Of a stretch of 6,835 nt of DNA, positions 1 through 6,835 are shown piece after piece. The stretch is from Thermoleophilia bacterium (GTDB lineage Bacteria; Actinomycetota; Thermoleophilia; Gaiellales; Gaiellaceae). The first letter of the stretch is position 1. Each line of letters opens with the position of its first letter. The position numbers and the translations under genes were made by a program. The notes under the pieces are model-generated. The model was not told the DNA's origin. It did not search any database and saw only the letters and a list, made by a program, of their open reading frames with translations. The DNA lies in contig JABFWJ010000079.1 of NCBI GenBank assembly GCA_013362295.1, forward strand, positions 1 to 6,835, in the 5' to 3' direction.

Positions 1-79
1 GTAGCAGCGCCTCGCGCACCTCGTGCACGTCGGCGTGCGAGACCTTGCAGCCGAGGAAATCGACGCGGAAGGTGGCCAT
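1..79 (-). CDS. mtaB: MtaB-like tRNA methylthiotransferase, N-terminal fragment
   Basis: Only the first 26 codons are in the window; the gene continues past position 1. The translation from the ATG at 79 begins MATFRVDFLGCKVSHADVHE. The segment F-L-G-C-K-V-S matches the start of the UPF0004 (MTTase) domain, where MtaB proteins typically carry T-L-G-C-K-V-N followed by an acidic helix; Cys11 would be the first ligand of the auxiliary iron-sulfur cluster. The GCKV form fits MtaB (2-methylthio-t6A37 formation on tRNA) better than MiaB (GCQMN) or RimO (GCPKN). Position supports this, since mtaB commonly follows dnaJ-prmA in other bacteria. An AGGA stands seven bases upstream of the ATG, and the gap to prmA is nine bases, so co-transcription is likely. 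The subfamily call rests on a short fragment; that it is an MTTase is more secure than that it is MtaB. Confidence 0.72.
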   Translation of the reverse strand, partial: MATFRVDFLGCKVSHADVHEVREALL

Positions 80-86
80 CGGCGAA

Positions 87-90
87 TCCT
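87..90 (-). promoter_or_regulatory. Ribosome binding site of the mtaB-like gene
   Basis: On the minus strand AGGA overlaps the TAG stop codon of prmA and lies seven bases before the ATG at 79. It is the clearest Shine-Dalgarno-like match at any junction here and supports that ATG as the start, with ribosomes possibly re-initiating after prmA. Confidence 0.4.
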
Positions 91-787
91 AGGGTTTTGC
101 GCTGCGAAAGACGTCGGAGGCCCAGCCGTCGAGCGTCGCGCGCCGGACGTGCTCGAAGCCGGCGAGGGCGGGCTGCGCGGACGCGAAATAGCCGGACGTG
201 ACGAGCGTCTGCGCGTCGATGCGCCGCGGCAGCGCCTCGACCGACTCGAGCGAGATGTTCGCGACCGCCACCGACGCGCTCGGGAGGACCTCGTCGCCGC
301 CGACGAGCCGCGCGTCGACGTGGACGCCGTTGGCGCGCGCATTGTCGATCGTGGCGGCGATCGACGGCTCCTCGACATCGACCGCGAGCACCGGCGAGAA
401 GCCGAGCAGGGCGGCGGCGATCGACAGGACGCCGGATCCGCAGCCGACGTCGAGCAGCGACGCGGGCTCGAGCTCTTGCAGCGTCTGCAGGCAGAGCTGT
501 GTCGTCGCGTGCGACCCGGTACCGAACGCCCGGCCGGGGTCGACGACGACGGCGAGCGCGTCGGCGGGGGGCGTCTCCCACGGGGGCCCGACCCAGAGCC
601 GGCCCACGCGGACCGGACGGTGGAAGGCGCGCCACTTGTCCTCCCACCCGCCCGCGACGTCCGCTCCGCGCGCGCCGCCGAAGAACGCCCACAGCCGTTC
701 TTCCCCCGCGGCGTCCGTGTAGGCGGCGAGCTCGACGCCTTCGGGGCGGTCGACCTCCTCGAAGCCTTCCGGGAAGAGCTCGAGCAT
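89..787 (-). CDS. prmA: Ribosomal protein L11 methyltransferase PrmA
   Basis: SAM-dependent methyltransferase expected to methylate ribosomal protein L11 in the cytoplasm. Numbered from the ATG at 787 (232 aa), the N-terminal L11-binding part includes PEGFEEV (6-12) and the W-x-x-F-H-R-P-V-R-V-G-R-L-W-V segment (52-66) typical of PrmA. The catalytic domain shows DPGRAFGTGSHATT (83-96), the SAM-binding glycine loop LLDVGCGSG (111-119), the acidic end of the next strand (VDVEE, 136-140) and ANI (176-178), the PrmA form of motif IV. The start is doubtful. The ATG at 787 is the first canonical start in frame downstream of the dnaJ stop, with GAGGAGG eleven bases upstream. However, the reading frame before it (LSLRRVAVEVGHERLEEARA) looks like the first strand and helix of PrmA, so the real protein may begin about 20 residues earlier, at a CTG at 850 or 844. 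Family members are usually about 250-300 aa, which favours the longer form. Function call is firm; the start is not. Confidence 0.9.
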   Translation of the reverse strand: MLELFPEGFEEVDRPEGVELAAYTDAAGEERLWAFFGGARGADVAGGWEDKWRAFHRPVRVGRLWVGPPWETPPADALAVVVDPGRAFGTGSHATTQLCLQTLQELEPASLLDVGCGSGVLSIAAALLGFSPVLAVDVEEPSIAATIDNARANGVHVDARLVGGDEVLPSASVAVANISLESVEALPRRIDAQTLVTSGYFASAQPALAGFEHVRRATLDGWASDVFRSAKP

Positions 788-846
788 CGTCGCGCGCGCC
801 TCCTCGAGGCGTTCGTGCCCGACCTCGACGGCGACGCGGCGCAGGC

Positions 847-1968
847 TCAGCGGAACGCGCTCTTCAGCTTCTCGAAGAAGCTCTCGTCCGTGCGATACGT
901 GCTCTCGTCGCTCGCCTCCTCGAACTCCTGGAGCAGCCGCCGCTGCTCCTCGCTGAGCTGCCGCGGCACGGTGACGTTTATGAGCACGCGGTGGTCGCCG
1001 CGGCCGAAGCCCTGCAGGACCGGCATCCCCTTGCCGCGGAGCACTCGCACCTCGCCCGGCTGGACTCCTGCCGGCAGGTCGAGCGCGACGGCACCGTCCA
1101 GCGTCTCGACGTCGACCGAGGCACCGAGCGCGGCCTGAACGATCGTCAGGTCGACCTGCGAGTAGATGTCGTTGCCCTCGCGTACGAAGCGCGAGTCGGG
1201 CTTGACGTGCACGAGCACGTAGACGTCCCCGGCGCGGCCGCCGAGGGTGCCGGCGTGCCCCTCGCCGGTGACCCTGATCCGCTGTCCGTCGTGGATGCCG
1301 GCGGGCACGTCGACGTTCAGCTCGCGGGCTTCGATCGTTCGTCCGGCGCCCTCGCAGTCGCGGCACGGATGCTCGATGATGACGCCCCGCCCACGGCAGT
1401 CCGGGCAGGTCTGCGCGCGGACGAACTCGCCGAAGACGCTGCGCGAGACCTGGTGCAGGCGTCCGCTGCCCTCACAGCGGCGGCAGGTGACGGGCTCGGT
1501 GCCCGGCTGCACGCCGTCGCCGCCGCACGTTTTGCACGTCGCGGCGACCTCGAACGGAACGGTGACCGTGACTCCGCGCGCCGCCTCCGCGAGCTCGATC
1601 TCGATCTCGGCGCCGAGATCGGCGCCGCGCTGGCGGGCGGGGCCGCCCGCGCTCGCGCCGAAGATGCCGTCGCCGAACAGCGAGGCGAACAGGTCACCGA
1701 GATTGCCCATGTCGAAGTGCGTCGGCGAAAAGCCGCCGGAGCGCAGGCCGGCGTGGCCGTAGCGGTCGTAGAGGGCACGCCGCTCCGAGCTCGACAGCAC
1801 CTCGTAGGCCTCCGTGAGCTCGCGGAAGCGCGCCTCGGCCTCGGGGTGGTCGGAGACGTCCGGGTGCAGCTCGCGCGCCAGACGCCGGAACGACTTCTTG
1901 ATCGTCGTCTCGTCGGCGTCGCGCGGGACGCCGAGCAGCTCGTAGTAGTCGCGGTCGGTGGCGGCCAT
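847..1968 (-). CDS. dnaJ: Chaperone protein DnaJ (Hsp40)
   Basis: Co-chaperone that delivers unfolded clients to DnaK and stimulates its ATPase; cytoplasmic. The 373-residue product has the complete type I layout. The J domain covers about 6-71 with the invariant HPD at 35-37. A short Gly/Phe linker (about 73-112) contains DLFASLFG. Four zinc motifs of the C-x-x-C-x-G-x-G type follow: CKTCGGDG (145-152), CRRCEGSG (162-169), CPDCRGRG (188-195) and CRDCEGAG (202-209). Two beta-rich substrate-binding domains and the dimerisation tail complete it. Length is normal for the family. The ATG at 1968 shares its first base with the TGA stop of hrcA (TGATG), which suggests translational coupling and fixes the start just before the J domain. 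No dnaK or grpE lies beside it, so its DnaK partner must be encoded elsewhere. Other DnaJ paralogues (for example CbpA) lack the zinc motifs, so the assignment is firm. Confidence 0.97.
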   Translation of the reverse strand: MAATDRDYYELLGVPRDADETTIKKSFRRLARELHPDVSDHPEAEARFRELTEAYEVLSSSERRALYDRYGHAGLRSGGFSPTHFDMGNLGDLFASLFGDGIFGASAGGPARQRGADLGAEIEIELAEAARGVTVTVPFEVAATCKTCGGDGVQPGTEPVTCRRCEGSGRLHQVSRSVFGEFVRAQTCPDCRGRGVIIEHPCRDCEGAGRTIEARELNVDVPAGIHDGQRIRVTGEGHAGTLGGRAGDVYVLVHVKPDSRFVREGNDIYSQVDLTIVQAALGASVDVETLDGAVALDLPAGVQPGEVRVLRGKGMPVLQGFGRGDHRVLINVTVPRQLSEEQRRLLQEFEEASDESTYRTDESFFEKLKSAFR

Positions 1969-2999
1969 CAGTCCTCGGAGTACACGTCCTCGACGAACCG
2001 TGAGAGCTCGTGGGCGGCGGAGCGCACCGAGCGGAGGGCCCGCTCGTAGTCCATGCGCAGCGGGCCGAGCAGGCTGACGGTTCCGAGCGCCTGGTGGGTG
2101 AGCCCGTAGGTCGCGCCGACGAGAGCGAGGTCGCGCAGCCCCGGCTGCTCGAGCTCCTCGCCCACCCGCGCGAACGGACGGCGCGGATCGGTGCGCTGTG
2201 CGAGCACGTCGAGAAGAGCGGCGCGCTTTTCGAGTGCCTCCATCAGGCTGCGGAACGCACCGATCTCCTCGGCGCGCATCTCGTCGAGCAAGCCCGCGGC
2301 GCCCCCGACGAACAGCTGCCGGTCGTCGTCGGCCGCCTGTTCGAACGCACCTCGGATCACGAGCAGGAACCCGCGCTCGCGCGCGCTGAGGCCGGGCTCG
2401 TCGAAGGCGAGCTTGACCGCGCGCGACCCCAGCCGCTCGCCCGCGAGCCGCTCGTTCAGGTACTCGGCCGCCCACGTCACGAGGCCCGGGTCGACCGGTT
2501 CGGAGAACGAGTAGCGGAGGTCAGTGACCCCGCCCGTGGAGGTGATCACGACGACCATCACGACCTCGCGCTGCAGGAGCAGCACCTCGACGTGCTTGAG
2601 TGTCGCCGCCCGCAGCGGCGGCGCGGAGACGAGCGCGAGCAGCCGCGAGACCTGCGAGAGCATCTCGGTCGTCGCCCGGAGCGCGTCCTCGATCTCCGCA
2701 TGGGCGAGCGGAAGCTCGAGCCCCAGCCCCGCCGGCTTGGGTTCGGGCCGCGCCAGCAGCTCGTCGACATAGAGCCGGTAGCCCGCCTCCGTCGGGAGAC
2801 GGCCCGCCGAGGTGTGCGGGTGCGTGAGCAGGCCGAGCCCCTCCAGCTCGGCGAGCTCGTACCGGACCGTCGACGGCGAGATGCCGAGGTCGGTCCGCTC
2901 GACGAGCGTCTTCGACCCAACCGGCTGCCTGGTCGACACGTACTCCTCGACCACGTGGCAGAGCACGTCTCGCTGGCGGTTCGAGAGCCGAATCCTCAT
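1968..2999 (-). CDS. hrcA: Heat-inducible transcription repressor HrcA
   Basis: Repressor of class I heat-shock genes, which normally binds the CIRCE inverted repeat and depends on GroEL for folding. The 343-residue product is of family length. The N-terminal winged helix shows LSNRQRDVLCHVVEEYV (5-21), PVGSKTL (26-32), the recognition region GISPSTVRYELAELEGLGLL (39-58) and the wing HPHTSAGRLPTEAGYR (60-75), the hallmark of HrcA. The remainder is the GAF-like and dimerisation region, ending in a typical conserved tail (ATYGL..GTVSLLGPLRMDYERAL). Residue 47 is Tyr where most HrcA proteins have Asn after I/V-R. The ATG at 2999 is the only plausible start: no in-frame start lies between it and the hemW stop, and no good Shine-Dalgarno is visible. 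It is 31 bp downstream of hemW and overlaps dnaJ by one base. Family identity is certain; its operator and target genes cannot be seen here. Confidence 0.96.
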   Translation of the reverse strand: MRIRLSNRQRDVLCHVVEEYVSTRQPVGSKTLVERTDLGISPSTVRYELAELEGLGLLTHPHTSAGRLPTEAGYRLYVDELLARPEPKPAGLGLELPLAHAEIEDALRATTEMLSQVSRLLALVSAPPLRAATLKHVEVLLLQREVVMVVVITSTGGVTDLRYSFSEPVDPGLVTWAAEYLNERLAGERLGSRAVKLAFDEPGLSARERGFLLVIRGAFEQAADDDRQLFVGGAAGLLDEMRAEEIGAFRSLMEALEKRAALLDVLAQRTDPRRPFARVGEELEQPGLRDLALVGATYGLTHQALGTVSLLGPLRMDYERALRSVRSAAHELSRFVEDVYSED

Positions 3000-3030
3000 G
3001 CCCCCATGGTAGGCGGCACCGCCGGGTTGG
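3000..3030 (-). other. Short hemW-hrcA spacer with no visible CIRCE
   Basis: This is the longest clear intergenic gap in the window. It holds no CIRCE element (TTAGCACTC, nine-base spacer, GAGTGCTAA), no convincing -10/-35 pair and no terminator-like stem. On the minus strand it contains a three-codon ORF (ATG at 3007, then GGG GCA TGA) whose stop overlaps the hrcA start codon. Confidence 0.5.
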
Positions 3031-4131
3031 CTACGCGAGCAGGCGCGCCGTCACACCGCCCCCGAGGAAGCGGCCGCGCCTCGTGAGCAGGAGCGAGCCT
3101 TCCTCCCGGGTGACCAGGCCCCCGCGGGTGAGCCGCTCCAGCTCGGACTGGTCGAGTGTCCCCTCGAGCCCGGCGACGGACAGCGGCTCATCGAGGCGCA
3201 GGCCGAGCATCAGACGTTCGGCGTCCCGCACCGGCGGCGCCAGTTCCTCGTGCTCCCGCGGCGGCCGCGCGCCGCCGCTGAGTGCGGCGACGTAGCGGGC
3301 GAGCGACGGAGCGTTGCGCCAGCGGCGATTCTCGATTGTGCTGACCGCGCCCACGCCGATCCCGAGGTAGTCGTGTCCCAGCCAGTAGCCGAGGTTGTGC
3401 CGCGCGCGCAGGTCGCGGATACCGCGGCGGCAGAAGTTCGCCGTCTCGTACCAGCGGTAGCCGGCGGCGGTCAGCGTCTCGACGACGTGCTCGAAGTACG
3501 ACTCCATCGCGGCTGCCTGGCGCTCGAGCTCTGCTCCGTGGGCGTGCGTGAAGCGGGTGCCCGGCTTGGCTTCCAGCTCGTACGCGGAGATGTGCTCCGG
3601 TTCGAGCGCCAGCGCTTCGGCGAGGTCGCGTGCGAGGTCGGAGGGGCCCTGGCCCGGGATCCCGTAGATGAGATCGAGCGAGATGTTGTCGATTCCGGCA
3701 TCACGAACACGGTGCACGGCGCGACGGACGTCGTCGGGCCGCGCGCGGCGTTCCAACACCTCCAGAAGGGCGCTGTTGAACGTTTGCGCGCCAATTGACA
3801 CACGATTGACACGGTTCCGTGACAGAAGCCGGGCGAGCTCGTCGGTGACGGTCTCCGGATTCGCCTCGACCGTAACCTCAGCGGCCTCCGGCAGCGCCGC
3901 GAGCAGCCGCTCGAATGCGCCGGCGTCGGTGAGCGTCGGCGTTCCGCCGCCGAGATACACGGTCTCGGGTCGCGGCGCGAGCAGCGCACGCTCCAGCTCG
4001 AGCTCGGCCAGCAGCGCGTCGACGTAGCGACCGTGCTCGCCCGCGCGGCCGACGACGGTGACGAAGTCGCAGTAGCCGCAGCGCGAGGAGCAGAACGGCA
4101 GGTGGACGTAGAGGTGCGACGCGCTGCTCAC
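3031..4131 (-). CDS. hemW: Heme chaperone HemW (radical SAM, HemN-like)
   Basis: Radical-SAM-fold protein formerly annotated as oxygen-independent coproporphyrinogen III oxidase; characterised HemW proteins bind heme and deliver it to target proteins. The 366-residue product starts HLYVHLPFCSSRCGYCDF: the cluster motif C-x3-C-x2-C is at Cys14, Cys18 and Cys21, followed by Asp-Phe as in HemW. True HemN has a further Cys after the motif and a longer N-terminus, both absent here. GGGTPT (61-66), the VNRVSIGAQTFN segment, the DLIYGIPGQ segment and the C-terminal HemN-type winged domain (LTRRGRFLGG) are all present. The GTG at 4131 is chosen because it lies just ahead of the conserved first strand and overlaps the TGA of the upstream small gene (GTGA); longer in-frame extensions would overlap the whole DUF1272 gene. 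Gene order lepA-hemW-hrcA is widespread, which supports HemW. Whether it retains any SAM enzymatic activity cannot be told. Confidence 0.94.
   Translation of the reverse strand: MSSASHLYVHLPFCSSRCGYCDFVTVVGRAGEHGRYVDALLAELELERALLAPRPETVYLGGGTPTLTDAGAFERLLAALPEAAEVTVEANPETVTDELARLLSRNRVNRVSIGAQTFNSALLEVLERRARPDDVRRAVHRVRDAGIDNISLDLIYGIPGQGPSDLARDLAEALALEPEHISAYELEAKPGTRFTHAHGAELERQAAAMESYFEHVVETLTAAGYRWYETANFCRRGIRDLRARHNLGYWLGHDYLGIGVGAVSTIENRRWRNAPSLARYVAALSGGARPPREHEELAPPVRDAERLMLGLRLDEPLSVAGLEGTLDQSELERLTRGGLVTREEGSLLLTRRGRFLGGGVTARLLA
3794..3812. repeat. Two copies of ATTGACAC inside hemW
   Basis: The 8-mer ATTGACAC occurs at 3794-3801 and again at 3805-3812, within a locally AT-richer patch. 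It lies over the codons for the conserved V-N-R-V-S-I-G segment of HemW and uses codons such as TCA, ATT, AAT and CAA that are scarce in the surrounding genes. On the plus strand each copy contains TTGACA, but no matching -10 hexamer follows at the proper distance. Confidence 0.4.
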
Positions 4132-4313
4132 GACGACCCGGCGATGCGACGCGGCCGTGCGACGAGCTCGCCGGCGCAGTTCGGGCAGACGCCGTCCATC
4201 GAGTCCGCGCACGAGACGCAGAACGTGCACTCGTACGAGCAGATGCGCGCCTCGCCGTCGGCCGCCAGCGCGGCGCCGCACCGCTCGCAGACGGGCCGCA
4301 TCTCGAGCGCCAT
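4128..4313 (-). CDS. DUF1272 small zinc-binding protein
   Basis: A 61-residue protein of unknown function that I recognise as DUF1272. It begins MALEMRPVCERC and carries four paired-cysteine motifs or near-motifs: C-x2-C at 9/12, Cys25 and Cys29, C-x2-C at 32/35 and C-x2-C at 43/46. The core ARICSYECTFCVSCAD followed by G-x-CPNC-x-GEL and a basic PRR tail is the family signature. Eight cysteines at this spacing would suit two structural zinc sites; that is inference. There is no signal peptide or membrane segment, so it should be cytoplasmic. The ATG at 4313 is four bases after the lepA stop; a second ATG at 4301 would give a 57-residue product that also keeps all cysteines. Its TGA overlaps the hemW GTG start (GTGA), so it is probably translated from the same message. 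Family members are common in proteobacteria and actinobacteria without an assigned role; position gives no clear clue beyond translation and heme handling. Confidence 0.85.
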   Translation of the reverse strand: MALEMRPVCERCGAALAADGEARICSYECTFCVSCADSMDGVCPNCAGELVARPRRIAGSS

Positions 4314-4317
4314 CGCG

Positions 4318-6108
<1,791 letters not shown>

Positions 6109-6113
6109 GGCGC

Positions 6114-6835
6114 TCAGCCGCGACGGAAGCGGCCGCGCAAGGAGAGTAGCGCCTGCATCTCGCGCACCCTGAGCGCGCGGGCCGCCGCGAGGTAGGCGAC
6201 GACCGCGGCGACAAGCGCGGGGACGAGCGACGCGAGCTGACCCCCGAGCGATCGCCCGGCTGCGTCGTCCAGGGGCCGCCAGACGCCGTAGGCGACCGCG
6301 CCGGCGACGGCGGAAGCGACGAGCACGCGCGCGAACGAGGCCGCCACCTCGGCGAACCCGATCCGGTCGAGCCGCCTGCGCAGCAGGACGAGCAGCGCCG
6401 CCGTGCCGGCGATGTTGACGATTGATGTCGCGAGCGGAATGCCCCAGATTCCGAGCGGAGAGAAGGCCGCATCGAGCACGGCGTTGACGAAGAGGTTCGC
6501 GAGCGCGACGAGGGTCGGCACCCAGTTCTCCTGCAGGCTGAAGAACGAGCGGTTGAGCATCAGCATCGTCCCGTTGAACGTCAGCCCGAGCGTCAGCGCC
6601 GCCAGGCAGGCCGCGACGATCGGCGTCTGGTCCGGGGTGAAGGCGCCGCGCTGATAGATCAGACGCGTGACAGGCTCCGCGAGCACTGCTGTGACGACGC
6701 TGGCGGGAACGAGGAGGAACGAGATCTGACGCAGCCCGAGCTCGGTGGTCGCCCGGAAGCCGTCCAGGTCGTTCCGCGAGGCGAAGCGTGCGAGCGACGG
6801 GAACAGGACGGTCGCGATCGCGACCGAGAAGACGC
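6114..6835 (-). CDS. murJ: Lipid II flippase MurJ (MviN), C-terminal part
   Basis: Integral membrane protein of the MOP superfamily that moves lipid II across the cytoplasmic membrane for peptidoglycan synthesis. About 239 C-terminal residues are visible; the frame stays open to the edge of the window, so the 5' half is outside it. The first visible segment VFSVAIATVLFPSLARFA and the later LIYQRGAFT are characteristic MurJ motifs: the latter matches the widely conserved L-(I/L)-(Y/F)-x-R-G-x-F. Roughly seven hydrophobic segments can be counted (for example ISFLLVPASVVTAVL, VAACLAALTLGLTF, LVALANLFVNAVL, ATSIVNIAGTAALLVLL and two near the C-terminus), consistent with the second half of the usual 14-helix fold. 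The tail ends in a short basic stretch (LRGRFRRG). A GTG at 6686 is only an internal codon, not the start. It ends five bases before lepA, so the two are probably on one message. Confidence 0.93.
   Translation of the reverse strand, partial: VFSVAIATVLFPSLARFASRNDLDGFRATTELGLRQISFLLVPASVVTAVLAEPVTRLIYQRGAFTPDQTPIVAACLAALTLGLTFNGTMLMLNRSFFSLQENWVPTLVALANLFVNAVLDAAFSPLGIWGIPLATSIVNIAGTAALLVLLRRRLDRIGFAEVAASFARVLVASAVAGAVAYGVWRPLDDAAGRSLGGQLASLVPALVAAVVAYLAAARALRVREMQALLSLRGRFRRG

Noticed and set aside
1037..1047. GAGCACTCG, resembling a CIRCE half site
   Set aside because: There is no partner repeat at the nine-base spacing and it sits deep inside dnaJ coding sequence.
499..2049. A 516-codon open frame on the plus strand running opposite prmA and dnaJ
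   Set aside because: It lies antisense to well-conserved prmA and dnaJ, has low-complexity Arg/Ala/Glu/Val-rich composition and shows no domain. Long antisense frames are expected in GC-rich coding DNA.
3258..3280. GC-only inverted repeats (GCGGCG / CGCCGC) in hemW, with a similar one at 2604-2620 in hrcA
   Set aside because: Six-base GC palindromes arise often by chance at this composition, and no U-tract follows them.
4131..4281. In-frame N-terminal extension of hemW upstream of the GTG
   Set aside because: The extension is Arg-rich, unlike HemW, and overlaps the DUF1272 gene in another frame; the conserved domain begins just after the GTG.

Overview
The window is a compact, GC-rich run of eight genes, all on the minus strand, with no long non-coding stretch. 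Read in the direction of transcription (high to low coordinates) the order is murJ (5' end outside the window), lepA, a 61-residue DUF1272 zinc-binding protein, hemW, hrcA, dnaJ, prmA, and the first 26 codons of an mtaB-like methylthiotransferase. The very high GC, the strong G/C third-position bias and the absence of AT-rich spacers suggest an actinobacterium-like chromosome. A deep lineage such as Thermoleophilia is my guess from gene content and order, not something the sequence proves.

Layout: 6114-6835 encodes the C-terminal half of the lipid II flippase MurJ. Five bases later comes a full-length elongation factor 4 gene (lepA, 596 aa). Four bases after lepA is the small DUF1272 gene, which overlaps the GTG start of hemW through a GTGA junction. 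hemW and hrcA are separated by the largest clear gap (31 bp). hrcA and dnaJ share one base in a TGATG junction. dnaJ leads into prmA, whose start is uncertain, and nine bases after prmA the mtaB-like gene begins and runs off the window.

Functionally this is a housekeeping cluster for protein synthesis and protein quality: a translation GTPase (LepA), a heme chaperone of the radical-SAM fold (HemW), the heat-shock repressor HrcA with the co-chaperone DnaJ, a ribosomal protein L11 methyltransferase (PrmA) and a tRNA-modifying methylthiotransferase. It matches the well-known lepA-hemW-hrcA-grpE-dnaK-dnaJ-prmA-rsmE-mtaB order of Firmicutes and relatives, but with grpE, dnaK and rsmE missing and a DUF1272 gene inserted.

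I see no mobile element, CRISPR array, RNA gene or defence system, and nothing that looks like an undescribed system. The points worth a second look are the shortened chaperone operon without a visible CIRCE element, the DUF1272 insertion, the odd prmA start, a three-codon mini-ORF overlapping the hrcA start, and a perfect hairpin inside lepA.
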